Shown here in pieces: positions 1 to 9,855 of a stretch of 64,000 nt of DNA. The stretch is taken from positions 1 through 64,000 of the forward strand of contig JAMPGY010000002.1 in assembly GCA_023663705.1 (NCBI GenBank), written 5' to 3'. The DNA comes from Clostridium sp. GTDB lineage: Bacteria; Bacteroidota; Bacteroidia; Bacteroidales; Bacteroidaceae. The notes below the pieces were generated by a model. The model made no database searches. It was not told where the DNA came from and saw only the letters and a program-made list of their open reading frames with translations. The first letter of the stretch is position 1, and each line of letters opens with the position of its first letter. Both the position numbers and the translations under genes were made by a program.

Positions 1-366
1 GAGGAAGGTGCACACGGCCGAGGGGAACCGGTATCGGGTGGTTCGAAACTGAGGATTCTGTGACACTATAGAGTTTTATTGATGATAATGTTGGTCCCCT
101 CCCCAAAAACAGTGGGCGAAGATATATGGTTGTTCTCCGGCGGCATAAACGACCTTATGGCCAAAGTTCACCAATTTTTATTATATCCCTTTAAGATAAA
201 TGTATTTTTACGTAACGTGTCCTAAGGAGTTTGAAGAAAGCGTATAGGATTTGGCGGGCAACGGGTGGGACGCCTATCTTTGCCGCACAGAGATAAACGA
301 GGCGGGCGTCCCGCTATATGCAGGGGCGAGTCCGATGGATTATTCACATGTTAAACTAAAACGATT
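1..366. other. left-edge intergenic region
   Basis: No gene is supported here except possibly the last codons of a gene entering from the left: frame 2 is open until a TGA at 50-52, but 16 residues are too few to judge. The rest is AT-rich non-coding DNA with the promoter of the next gene. Confidence 0.4.
250..282 (+). promoter_or_regulatory. Bacteroidetes-type promoter
   Basis: TTTG at 250-253 and TATCTTTG at 275-282 are separated by 21 bases, matching the Bacteroidetes primary sigma factor pattern (TTTG, 19-21 bases, TAnnTTTG). It lies about 85 bases upstream of the small gene at 367. Confidence 0.55.
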
Positions 367-618
367 ATGAAAAAGATGTTGATGTTTGGATTGGCCGCTG
401 CTGCGGTGTATGTGGTGTATGCTTGTCGCAAGGGACGTGAGGCACGTCATCGGGGTGCTTTGGAGCGTGCGGGACACGAGGCTGATAAGGCGGTGGAACG
501 CACGGCCGAGGCTGGACGCAAGGGGATACAGATGGTGCGCGATAGTGTGGACGAGCAGGTGAAACGGGCAAACGAAGCCTACGAACGATTGGCCAAGCGA
601 TTGCATACCGCCGGATAA
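367..618 (+). CDS. small membrane-anchored helical protein, unknown function
   Basis: 83 residues. An N-terminal hydrophobic stretch (about residues 4-20, rich in Ala/Val/Tyr) is followed by a highly charged, probably helical region rich in Ala, Glu, Lys and Arg. This resembles small YtxH-like or apolipoprotein-like envelope proteins in overall form only; no family motif is recognised. It has its own well-formed promoter upstream and is convergent with the S37 peptidase gene, whose terminator lies just downstream. The signal is short and there is no Shine-Dalgarno sequence, so the start rests on the ATG after the promoter. Confidence 0.7.
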   Translation: MKKMLMFGLAAAAVYVVYACRKGREARHRGALERAGHEADKAVERTAEAGRKGIQMVRDSVDEQVKRANEAYERLAKRLHTAG

Positions 619-674
619 AGACAAGATATAGATTTTGTTTGTGGATAAAGATTGTTGCGGTTTTGCCGCACAGG

Positions 675-721
675 AAAAAATCCCACGCAAGTAGAGCACA
701 CAAACTCTCTCTGCGTGGGAT
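675..721 (-). terminator. intrinsic terminator of the S37 peptidase gene
   Basis: Arms TCCCACGCA (681-689) and TGCGTGGGA (712-720) form a 9-bp GC-rich stem. On the minus strand it is followed by six U (A-run at 675-680). It sits 24 bases past the stop of the minus-strand gene ending at 745. Confidence 0.8.
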
Positions 722-744
722 GCCTGTGTATGGAAATTTTTATA

Positions 745-2052
745 TTATTCCATCCAGCGCCGCAGACGGGCGATGGCCGCATCGCGCAACGAGGGGGGCA
801 TCGTGGAGAGGCGCGAGGCATGGGAACCGGCGGGATCCACGAAAGCACACATCTCCTTTTTGTGGGAGAAGTCGAGCCATGTGATGACGCCCGAGGCCGA
901 CCAAGGATCGTTCTCACCGTAGATGAACATGATGGTGGGATCGGAACGGCGCAGGAAGCGGCGCGTGTGTTTGTAGAGTTTCTTGCTGAAACGCCAGTGG
1001 GGCATGTCGGCGGGCAGCATCAGGCGGCTCAGATACCCTTTGGTGGAACGGATGGACGTAAGGCCGCGGAATGGAGTGAGGTCGTAGCCGTAGTAGCCCA
1101 GCTCGCGGGCCGCCTGAACGAAAAACGAAAGATTGGTTCCCTCGGGCTGGAAGTAGGACGGGTCGCACAGAGCCAGGAAGTTGTTCAGCAGGTCGGCATC
1201 GTCGGCCTGGTCGGATGCAAGCTTCTGTACGGGGGTGCCCCATTGCCAGATAGAGAAGGAAAGCTCGAGCACGCAGTAGTCGTAGATCTCCTCGAGCGGT
1301 GCATTGAAACGGTAGTTTTTGCCTTGGCAGTAGTCGGTGAAGAGCGGCATCAGTCGTGACTTGCGCTTCAGCAGCTCGGTCTGGTAGTCGAGTATGCAAC
1401 GGCGTTGTTCGGGAGTTCCGGCCGTGCGGCTGATGAAGGGCTCATGGCGTCCGTCCTCCACGGAGGCATTGAGCGGTGCCACGTAGGGAACGGTGGCCGC
1501 CACATCGTCCGGGAAGTAGGCGCGGTAGAAGAGACTCGTCATGCCGCCTTTGCTCACACCGGTGGCCAGCCATTTGCGGTTGTAGATGGGAGAGAGGGCA
1601 GTGCGCACCTCGTGCAGGTCGTTGAGTGAGTTCCACACGGTGAGGTGGTTCCAGTCGCAGGGATTGGGGGTGGACTCAAGGAAGTAGCGGTATTCCACGA
1701 AGACAAGGTTGGCGTCGAGTATCTCGCAGAGCTCTTCGGAATAATGTGGATTCAGTGCATATGCGGCTCCGTAGCCCTCGGTCACCATTACGGTGGGGCG
1801 GTCGAAGCCTTTGTGTCCGATGATGACACGCTGCTCAAAGGTGCCCGCCGCCGGATTGCCGTAGCTCACGGGATGTTGGAACCGGATGACGTATTTCTCG
1901 GCAAAGCGGTTGGTGGAGAGCGTGTCTATCTGCTTCACGGCGGGTAAGGCTCTCAGCATGTCCTCCAGTTGTCCTGCATGGGCGAGGACAGACAGGCAGA
2001 GGAAAAATAATGCGAGAGGCAGGGAGATGATTCGTTTCATGATAATTTTCAT
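745..2052 (-). CDS. secreted S37-family tripeptidyl aminopeptidase
   Basis: A 435-residue exported serine peptidase. From the chosen start the protein begins MKIIMKRIIS with a clear signal peptide ending near residue 26 (AHA-G); an in-frame ATG at 2040 gives the same signal peptide, so either start is possible. The longer open frame would overlap the upstream gene. The nucleophile motif is GVSKGGM with Ser167, followed by a PDDV-ATVPYVAP stretch, both typical of peptidase family S37 (PS-10-like prolyl tri/tetrapeptidyl aminopeptidases, alpha/beta-hydrolase fold). Such enzymes take tripeptides from N-termini in the periplasm or outside. It is the last gene of the menA-ettA run, 17 bases after the SUI1 gene, and is closed by a strong terminator. 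Confidence 0.8.
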   Translation of the reverse strand: MKIIMKRIISLPLALFFLCLSVLAHAGQLEDMLRALPAVKQIDTLSTNRFAEKYVIRFQHPVSYGNPAAGTFEQRVIIGHKGFDRPTVMVTEGYGAAYALNPHYSEELCEILDANLVFVEYRYFLESTPNPCDWNHLTVWNSLNDLHEVRTALSPIYNRKWLATGVSKGGMTSLFYRAYFPDDVAATVPYVAPLNASVEDGRHEPFISRTAGTPEQRRCILDYQTELLKRKSRLMPLFTDYCQGKNYRFNAPLEEIYDYCVLELSFSIWQWGTPVQKLASDQADDADLLNNFLALCDPSYFQPEGTNLSFFVQAARELGYYGYDLTPFRGLTSIRSTKGYLSRLMLPADMPHWRFSKKLYKHTRRFLRRSDPTIMFIYGENDPWSASGVITWLDFSHKKEMCAFVDPAGSHASRLSTMPPSLRDAAIARLRRWME

Positions 2053-2069
2053 TAGATGGTTGGTTCTTG

Positions 2070-2411
2070 TCATTTGGTTTGGGTGTAGCCTTGTTCGCGC
2101 AGCAGGGCAATCACCTTGTCGCGCCATTCGCCCTGGATGATGATTTCACCGTCTTTCACGGCGCCGCCCACTCCGAGTCGCGTCTTGAGCTGTTTGCCCA
2201 GCGCTTTGAGGTCGTCGGCAGTGCCCGTGAATCCGCGCACGATGGTGACCGACTTGCCGCCCCGGTTTTTCTTCTCGATGGCGGTGCGCAGGCGTTGCTG
2301 TGCGGGCGGCAGGGTGACAGGTTCCTGCTCGTCGCCTTCGGTGTCGAACGAGAAGTCGGGGTTGGTGGAATATACCATACCGAGGCGTTGTTTCCAGTCG
2401 TTGTTGGCCAT
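2070..2411 (-). CDS. SUI1/YciH-family translation factor homologue
   Basis: 113 residues. The second half (VTIVRGFTGTADDLKALGKQ..., then GVGGAVKDGEIIIQGEWRDK) is the eIF1/SUI1 fold of bacterial YciH proteins, including the conserved GG-VK-G-I-IQG core. In bacteria YciH associates with the 30S subunit and affects start-site fidelity; the cellular role in Bacteroidetes is not established. The N-terminal 40 residues are acidic linker. It lies 17 bases after the nucleosidase gene in an apparent operon that also contains the ribosome-associated EttA. Confidence 0.85.
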   Translation of the reverse strand: MANNDWKQRLGMVYSTNPDFSFDTEGDEQEPVTLPPAQQRLRTAIEKKNRGGKSVTIVRGFTGTADDLKALGKQLKTRLGVGGAVKDGEIIIQGEWRDKVIALLREQGYTQTK

Positions 2412-2428
2412 GTGTAGATGTTTTTTTG

Positions 2429-3016
2429 TTAGTATAAAGTGTGGGTGGCAAAGAAGCGGGCGAGCCCCGTCCGGGCATCGGCCAATTTCTCCTCCCAGGC
2501 TCGTAGGGAGTTCTGCCCCACGATGTCGGTCACGTATTTCACGGAGATGAAGGGCACGCCTTGGATGCGGCAGGCCAGCGCGGCGGCATAGGCCTCCATG
2601 TCCACCACGTCACCGTCCGCTTTCTGTGCGTCGGTGACGAAACTGTCGCCGGTGCTGCAGAGCGCTTCGTAGCCGGCATCGACATCGGCCAGCGAATGCC
2701 AGTCGGTGCAGAGACCGGACTCGCGGAGCAGGTGGGCGGTGGAAATCGGTTCGCCGGTGTGGGGGATGGCGATGGGCGACAGGTCGCGGTCGGCAAAATG
2801 GCGGCACACGAGGATGTCGCCCACGGCATGCCGGAGCGTGCCGGCGCTACCGTAGTTGATTACCAGACGGGGCTTGTGCAGGCAAAGTTGCCGGGTGAGT
2901 AGAATGGCAGTCTGTGCCTTTCCCACGCCGGTGAGCAACTGTGTGATGCGTGCGCCATCCAGGTGGAGGTCGATGTGCTCGCCCTCCACGGCATGTATGG
3001 CCAGAATGTCCGTCAT
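2429..3016 (-). CDS. nucleosidase / nucleoside phosphorylase family protein (MTAN-like)
   Basis: 195 residues. The motifs NYGSAG (substrate/phosphate loop region), STGDSFVTD and GDVVDMEAYAAA match the PNP_UDP_1 superfamily; the DMEA segment is where MTA/SAH nucleosidases hold the ribose and the catalytic Asp follows (SVKYVTDIVG). Most likely it hydrolyses 5'-methylthioadenosine or S-adenosylhomocysteine, or a futalosine-like nucleoside. A futalosine role is less likely because menA alone does not imply that pathway. It is shorter than typical MTAN (about 230). It is 4 bases downstream of ettA, so the two are probably cotranscribed. Confidence 0.75.
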   Translation of the reverse strand: MTDILAIHAVEGEHIDLHLDGARITQLLTGVGKAQTAILLTRQLCLHKPRLVINYGSAGTLRHAVGDILVCRHFADRDLSPIAIPHTGEPISTAHLLRESGLCTDWHSLADVDAGYEALCSTGDSFVTDAQKADGDVVDMEAYAAALACRIQGVPFISVKYVTDIVGQNSLRAWEEKLADARTGLARFFATHTLY

Positions 3017-3020
3017 GCGT

Positions 3021-4718
<1,698 letters not shown>

Positions 4719-4729
4719 AAGATGATGGG

Positions 4730-5641
4730 TTAGAAAGTTGATAGGATTATTTCTGTGGAAAGAAGCAGGGAAAACAGGAATATGTTTCGGGCTGTGACGC
4801 CCAACACTTCATTCAGTCCGCTACCCTGCCGGATGGTTGACATACGTCGCCCGGCCTTATAGTGCGGCAGCAGGTAGAGGCAGGGGAGTAGAAAGGTTGC
4901 CGGACAGTGTTGCCAAGCTATCGGCATACACAGCAGAACAGCTGTGGGGCCGATAATTTGGTATAGGACTTCGGTAGGACGCGTCCCAATGCGTACAGCC
5001 AGGGTTCGTTTGCCTACACTCCGGTCGGTGTCTCTGTCCCGATAGTTGTTGACAATCAGCAGGGCATCGGTGGCAATGCCACAGGCCAGCGAGGAGCAGA
5101 ACAAAGGAAAGGTCACTGTGTGGCGTTGGATGTAATAAGTACACAGGGTCGGTATCAGACCGAAGAATACGAGTACGAGCAGATCTCCCAGTCCCATGCG
5201 TGCCAGGGTGGTCGTGTAGAGGAAACTGAAAACAAAGCAGAATATACCCACTGCCAGCATGGCCGTACCGCCGTACAGGATGAGCGGGAGGCCGGTGAAT
5301 GCAGACAGAACCGTTGTCAGGGCAATGCCCTGCCTCATGGCTTTGGGGGTAATCCATCCTTCGGCACATGCTCGCTTGGGACCCAGGCGTGTCTCGTTGT
5401 CAATCCCCCGTGTGAAGTCAAGATAGTCGTTGATGAAATTGGCATTTACCTGCATGAGCAGTGCAAATAGAAGGCACAACAAGGCGGGGAGCATGAGAAA
5501 CGTGCCGTCTGCACGTCGTCCGTCGGCATAGGCCGATGTGAGCCCGACAAGTACGGGAGCGATGGCACCGGTAAGCGTTTTGGGGCGGATGGCCAGCCAC
5601 CAGGCCAGTGGGGAATTGGTGGACGGAACGGTTTCTTTCAT
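4730..5641 (-). CDS. menA: 1,4-dihydroxy-2-naphthoate polyprenyltransferase
   Basis: 303 residues, eight or nine hydrophobic helices. The first prenyl-diphosphate binding motif is NDYLD (Asn71-Asp72-Asp75) in the context NDYLDFTRGID, the second is NNYRDRDTD; both are typical of UbiA-superfamily MenA. It attaches a polyprenyl chain to DHNA in menaquinone synthesis, in the inner membrane. It is the first gene of a minus-strand run menA-ettA-nucleosidase-SUI1-S37 with gaps of 4-17 bases. No clear -7 box was found in the short gap before it. Confidence 0.93.
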   Translation of the reverse strand: MKETVPSTNSPLAWWLAIRPKTLTGAIAPVLVGLTSAYADGRRADGTFLMLPALLCLLFALLMQVNANFINDYLDFTRGIDNETRLGPKRACAEGWITPKAMRQGIALTTVLSAFTGLPLILYGGTAMLAVGIFCFVFSFLYTTTLARMGLGDLLVLVFFGLIPTLCTYYIQRHTVTFPLFCSSLACGIATDALLIVNNYRDRDTDRSVGKRTLAVRIGTRPTEVLYQIIGPTAVLLCMPIAWQHCPATFLLPCLYLLPHYKAGRRMSTIRQGSGLNEVLGVTARNIFLFSLLLSTEIILSTF

Positions 5642-5682
5642 ACTTTTCTTGTTATTGGGCTATCGGGGAATCACGAAAATGA

Positions 5683-5709
5683 CCGGTCGACATCTTGTAT
5701 ATCGACCGG
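5683..5709 (-). terminator. hairpin, possible terminator of the 5735 gene
   Basis: CCGGTCGA (683-690 past 5000) pairs perfectly with TCGACCGG (5702-5709) around an 11-base loop. On minus it is followed by TCATTTTCG, a weak U-tract, so termination is plausible rather than certain. Confidence 0.45.
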
Positions 5710-5734
5710 ACAGACCGGAGGAACGGGAGGAGGG

Positions 5735-6151
5735 TTATTTTTCTCCCTTCACCTTGCTTTTCTTGTCATTGGCCAGATCGAAGGCATAATAGACCTTTTT
5801 GAGTGGAAGCACTTTCTTAAACTCTTCGTAGTATTTCTTTTTTACCTCCAGCTCTTTGGCATCGGCCTCCATCTTTGCGTTGAGCAGTTGTTCGGCCTGC
5901 CCGTTGGTGAGGGTGCCGTTCTTTTCGGCATCCTTGTATTTGTCTTTCAGTTTGCTGTAGCCGGACTTGGCTTGTTTGAGCGCTTCGAGATAACTCTTGC
6001 ACACCGGCGAGAATTTGGCGGAAAGTTCTTTGTTCAGTTTCAGATTCTTCATCACGTATTGATGGCGCAGTTCCAGATTGCTTTGTGCACATGCCGGGAT
6101 GGCAAGTACCGCTACGAGCAGGAGCATGGCCAGAGGACGATTTTTTTTCAT
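5735..6151 (-). CDS. periplasmic helical protein, Spy/CpxP-like in form
   Basis: 138 residues. Signal peptide of about 23 residues (AIPACAQS; cleavage after AQ or as a lipoprotein at Cys21 is possible but the lipobox is poor). The mature part is almost entirely charged helix, including a long Lys/Glu-rich coiled-coil-like stretch (about residues 50-110). Small periplasmic all-helical chaperone-like proteins in Bacteroidetes look like this; no LTxxQ motif is visible, so the assignment to Spy/CpxP is only by shape. Own promoter upstream (6182-6213). Confidence 0.65.
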   Translation of the reverse strand: MKKNRPLAMLLLVAVLAIPACAQSNLELRHQYVMKNLKLNKELSAKFSPVCKSYLEALKQAKSGYSKLKDKYKDAEKNGTLTNGQAEQLLNAKMEADAKELEVKKKYYEEFKKVLPLKKVYYAFDLANDKKSKVKGEK

Positions 6152-6181
6152 GGCGTCGGATTATATATTGGTTTATGTGGA

Positions 6182-6213
6182 CAAAGTTACTACAAAAAAG
6201 TGAAATGCGGAAA
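6182..6213 (-). promoter_or_regulatory. promoter of the 5735-6151 gene
   Basis: On minus, TAACTTTG (6189-6182) is preceded by 20 bases and TTTC (6213-6210), a close match to TTTG-N19-21-TAnnTTTG. The predicted start of transcription is about 20 bases before the ATG. Confidence 0.55.
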
Positions 6214-6306
6214 GGTATAGTGATAGAATTGACTTACAAGGGTTTTGGTTGAAGTGGTGTACATCGTTCGGGAATATCTCGGCATTTGACGCGACTGCCG
6301 TAGGGA

Positions 6307-7392
6307 TCAGAGCACGGGGACCAGATAACGGCAGAGCAGGAAACCACCGGTCAAAAGCCATACGTAGAGCGCTCCGGCCAGGATGAACGGTTTGGCACCG
6401 GCTTGCCTGAACTTGTCTATGCTCGTCTCCGTGCCCAGGGCTGTCATGGCCATGGTGAGCAGAAAGGTATCCAGTCCACTGATGGTGGCACGTAGCTCGC
6501 CATAGGCATCACTTAGCCATCCGCCGGTGTCTGCCGTCAGATAGATGATGGCGGAGTTGAGCAGAATGACGGCCAAGAAGCCGAAGGCAAACCAGGGGAT
6601 GGTGATGCGGTTGCAGGTGTTCGATGCGCGACCTCTGTTGTTGGTGTGCAGTCGTGACAACACGAGGCTCATGATCACAAGTACGGGAGCCAGCATCATC
6701 ACGCGTATCATTTTCACAATGGTCGCACTGCCGGATATGCCCAGCAGACCATCGGGATCCATGGCATTGCCGGCTCCAACGACGTGGGCTACCTCATGAA
6801 GTGTGGAACCGGTGTATACGGCCACTCCTGCATGGCTCAGGCTGTCCAAGGCTCCGATGCGGAAGAGAATGGGGTAGACAAACATGGACAGTGTGCCGAA
6901 GATGACTACCGTGGATACGGCGACTGCCGTCTTGTGAGCGGGACAACGTACCACGGGCTCGGCGCCCAGTACGGCAGCAGCGCCGCAGATGGCACTGCCG
7001 GTAGAAGTCATCAGAGCCGTCTCGCGATCGATTTTCATCAGGCGTGCCAACAACAATCCAAGCAAGATGGTGCCGCACACGATGATCGTATCGATCAGCA
7101 AGGCAGCCGGTCCCACGGCCACCACATCCTGCAGGGTGAGTTTGAAACCGTAGAGAACAATTCCGGTTCGTAGCACCTGTTTGGTGCAAAACTTAATTCC
7201 GGGCACCCATGTTTCGGGCAGATGGTTGCGCAGACTGTTGGCATAGAGTATGCCGATGAGTATGCCCACGATGAGCGGACTGAAAGACAACTGTTTGACC
7301 CAGGCGAAATCCGCCACATAGAAGGCGGCGAAACTGAAGCCCATGACGAGTAGTATGCCGTGAATGACGTTGGAGCGTTGTTCGTTGATCAT
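6307..7392 (-). CDS. YeiH/UPF0324-family putative sulfate exporter-like transporter
   Basis: 361 residues from the ATG at 7392 (MINEQRSNVIHGI). The open frame extends upstream, but that part is poorly protein-like and the chosen start gives the usual family length (about 340-360). About ten hydrophobic helices; conserved stretches PLIVGILIGILYAN, GIVLYGFKLTLQDV, TSTGSAICGAAAV and TLHEVAHVVGAG are hallmarks of the YeiH/YadS (PSE) family. The substrate in Bacteroidetes is unknown; sulfite/sulfate or taurine-derived export has been proposed for family members. The gene stands between the Spy-like gene and the YgiQ gene with no obvious partner. Confidence 0.85.
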   Translation of the reverse strand: MINEQRSNVIHGILLVMGFSFAAFYVADFAWVKQLSFSPLIVGILIGILYANSLRNHLPETWVPGIKFCTKQVLRTGIVLYGFKLTLQDVVAVGPAALLIDTIIVCGTILLGLLLARLMKIDRETALMTSTGSAICGAAAVLGAEPVVRCPAHKTAVAVSTVVIFGTLSMFVYPILFRIGALDSLSHAGVAVYTGSTLHEVAHVVGAGNAMDPDGLLGISGSATIVKMIRVMMLAPVLVIMSLVLSRLHTNNRGRASNTCNRITIPWFAFGFLAVILLNSAIIYLTADTGGWLSDAYGELRATISGLDTFLLTMAMTALGTETSIDKFRQAGAKPFILAGALYVWLLTGGFLLCRYLVPVL

Positions 7393-7447
7393 TTGGATTT
7401 GAAGTGTGTTAAATGAATGAAAGAGTGAGCCCTCAGCATGGTACCGG

Positions 7448-9427
7448 TCATCTGCGTCCCCGTTTTTTGTCTTTGGGTGGTTTGATGTGGGGATGCGGTG
7501 CATATCCGCCGCTTTTCCGTGATGCGGATGTGCCGAACAAACGTGCGGCAAGATCCGGTCGTCCTATGCGCATGAGCTCACGGCGTATCCGCTGATGTTC
7601 TTCGGTCTTGTACCAGAAGAAGAACATGCGCTGGGCTTGTTTCTCGGCTGGTGTCTTGGCGCTGAACACGGGATCGAGCGTATAGGGATGATAGCCGGTG
7701 GCCCACGTCTCCGTGCTCACGGTCATGGGGGTGGGGGTGAAGTCCTGCACCTGCTCCAGTTGAAAGTCCATTTGCTTGGTCTGTACTGCAAGTTCGGCCA
7801 TGTCCTCTTCCGTACATCCGGGATGGCTGCTGATGAAGTAGGGGATAATCTGTTGGTTCAGCCCGGCCTCGCGGTTGATGTGCTCAAACATGCGTTTGAA
7901 TTCCCCGAAAAGGGCAAACGGAGGCTTCCGCATCAGGTGGAGCACACGGTCGCAGGTATGTTCGGGCGCCACTTTCAGACGACCGCTCACGTGGTTCACA
8001 ATCAGTTCGCGCGTGTAGTCGGCAGCTGCTTTGTTGATAGCCGCGTCTTTGGCATCGTGGAGAAGCAGATCGTAGCGTACACCGCTACCGATGAAGCTCT
8101 TTTTGATATAGGGCAGGCTGTCCACCGCACGGTAAACATCAAGCAACGGACGGTGGTCGGTGTTCAGATTGGGACAGATCTGCGGGTGGATGCACGAGGG
8201 ACGTCTGCACTTGCGGCAGGCTTTCTCGTTTTTTCCTTTCATGGCATACATGTTGGCCGACGGACCGCCCAGATCGGAGAGATACCCTTTGAAACCGGGC
8301 ATCTGCGCCACCTGTTCCACTTCTTTCAGGATACTCTCCTTGCTGCGGCTCATGATGAATTTGCCCTGATGGGCCGAGATGGTGCAGAAGGCACATCCGC
8401 CGAAACATCCCCGGTGGATGTTGACCGAGAATTTGATCATTTCGTAAGCCGGGATCCGCTTGCCTTTGTATTTGGGGTGAGGCAGACGGGTGTAGGGTAA
8501 GTCGAACGATCCGTCCAGTTCGCCCTGTGTGAGGGGCGGATAGGGTGGGTTCACCACCACATAGCGTTGTCCGCTCTGCTGTATGATGCGCTGTGCTTCG
8601 TATTTGTTGCTTTCCTCCTCGATGTGACGGAAATTCTCAGCCTGGCACTTGGGTTGTGTCAAGCATTGTTCGTGACTGTGGAGCAGGATGTCGTCCGGGC
8701 GGATTCCACCGGGGATATCCATCTGGTTCTTATACAGAGCTACGGTTTGGCGTACGGGATGATCGCCGAAAACAATACTCCGGAAAGCTGCCGAAGTCAT
8801 CTGTCCCTCTCCGTTTTCATTGTAATCTATGCCTTCGTATCCATCGTTCAGTGCGGTGGTCAGCCGGTGGACCATCTCGGTGAGCGGTTTTTCGCCCATG
8901 CCATAAGTGATGGTGTCCGCTCCGCTTTCGATCAGAACACTCGGGCGCAGTCTGTCCTGCCAGTAGTCGTAGTGGGTGAGGCGTCGCAAAGAGGCTTCGA
9001 TTCCACCCAGCACAACCGGTACGTCGGGGTAGATCTGCTTCAGAATGCGGGTGTAGACCAGAGTGGGGTATTCGGGACGCAGATCGTGACGTCCGTCGGG
9101 TGAATAAGCATCTTCACTGCGCAGGCGTCGGGCAGCTGTGTATTTGTTCACCATGGAATCCATACATCCCGGTGCCACACCGAAAAACAGGCGCGGTCGT
9201 CCCAGCTTCTTGAAATCGCGGAAGTCGCCGTGCCAGTCGGGTTGCGGCACGATGGCCACCTTCAGTCCCTCGGCCTCCAGCAACCGTCCCACTACCGCCG
9301 CCCCGAACGAGGGATGATCCACATAGGCATCGGCGCTGAACAATATGACATCGGCCTGCTCCCATCCGCGCAGATCCATTTCCTTGCGGGTGGTGGGAAG
9401 CCAATCGGACAATCTGTATTCTTTCAT
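7448..9427 (-). CDS. YgiQ-family radical SAM protein
   Basis: 659 residues. N-terminal domain of the YgiQ type (DWLPTTRKEMDLRGWEQADVILFSADAYVDHPSFG), then a radical SAM domain with the CxxxCxxC cluster motif at Cys341, Cys345 and Cys348 (RGCFGGCAFC), and a C-terminal DUF3362-like extension rich in basic residues (KKGRR end). The cluster cleaves S-adenosylmethionine to a 5'-deoxyadenosyl radical; the substrate of YgiQ is not known. Length fits the family (about 600-740). It overlaps nothing and is followed 55 bases later by the YeiH-type gene. Confidence 0.9.
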   Translation of the reverse strand: MKEYRLSDWLPTTRKEMDLRGWEQADVILFSADAYVDHPSFGAAVVGRLLEAEGLKVAIVPQPDWHGDFRDFKKLGRPRLFFGVAPGCMDSMVNKYTAARRLRSEDAYSPDGRHDLRPEYPTLVYTRILKQIYPDVPVVLGGIEASLRRLTHYDYWQDRLRPSVLIESGADTITYGMGEKPLTEMVHRLTTALNDGYEGIDYNENGEGQMTSAAFRSIVFGDHPVRQTVALYKNQMDIPGGIRPDDILLHSHEQCLTQPKCQAENFRHIEEESNKYEAQRIIQQSGQRYVVVNPPYPPLTQGELDGSFDLPYTRLPHPKYKGKRIPAYEMIKFSVNIHRGCFGGCAFCTISAHQGKFIMSRSKESILKEVEQVAQMPGFKGYLSDLGGPSANMYAMKGKNEKACRKCRRPSCIHPQICPNLNTDHRPLLDVYRAVDSLPYIKKSFIGSGVRYDLLLHDAKDAAINKAAADYTRELIVNHVSGRLKVAPEHTCDRVLHLMRKPPFALFGEFKRMFEHINREAGLNQQIIPYFISSHPGCTEEDMAELAVQTKQMDFQLEQVQDFTPTPMTVSTETWATGYHPYTLDPVFSAKTPAEKQAQRMFFFWYKTEEHQRIRRELMRIGRPDLAARLFGTSASRKSGGYAPHPHIKPPKDKKRGRR

Positions 9428-9465
9428 CAGACCGTATTGTGTGTATGTGTGTGCGTGAAAAGGCG

Positions 9466-9795
9466 TCAGGCGTTTTCCACACCGGTGGTTTCGGCGGTCT
9501 CCTCCAACTCTTTCAGACGGTTCAGATATAAGGTTATCAGTTGGTGCAGACCGAATGCTTTCATGTTGTCGTGAAACAGAACGTCCCGGCAGAGCGTGAT
9601 CAGATCCGCATTGTCCGGTGTGGCCTGCATGAGCGACTGCACGTTGAGTTTAAGTTTGTCGAGCACGGTTTCCGTGATGATGCCGTTGCTGTCGATGAGG
9701 TCGGCAAACAGGGCATATTTCCGGATGGTCTCCAGGTGCTTCTCGTCTATCCACATCTGACGTGTGCCTGATGCATTGCTCTGTATTTGGTACAT
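9466..9795 (-). CDS. conserved hypothetical helical protein
   Basis: 109 residues, no signal peptide or membrane segment. Mainly helical (IDEKHLETIRKYALFADLIDSNGIITETVLDKLKLNV...), with an acidic C-terminus. No family recognised. It has its own promoter and lies 38 bases upstream of the YgiQ gene, so the two may be cotranscribed. The initial MYQIQSNASG could be trimmed, but no other start is better placed relative to the promoter. Confidence 0.65.
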   Translation of the reverse strand: MYQIQSNASGTRQMWIDEKHLETIRKYALFADLIDSNGIITETVLDKLKLNVQSLMQATPDNADLITLCRDVLFHDNMKAFGLHQLITLYLNRLKELEETAETTGVENA

Positions 9796-9825
9796 AATAT
9801 TATTGTTTTTAGTTAGAAGAGATTA

Positions 9826-9833
9826 CAAATATA
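9826..9833 (-). promoter_or_regulatory. -7 box upstream of the 9466-9795 gene
   Basis: On minus the sequence reads TATATTTG, a full match to TAnnTTTG, about 30 bases before the ATG. No clear -33 box. Confidence 0.45.
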
Positions 9834-9855
9834 CATGCTTTTTCCCGTACTTGCT

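Noticed and set aside
33-55. GGTTCGAAACTG looking like a tRNA T-loop
   Set aside because: Flanking bases do not form a T stem and no other tRNA arms are present.
7393-7551. N-terminal extension of the YeiH-type transporter
   Set aside because: Overlaps the upstream YgiQ gene and is not hydrophobic or family-like.
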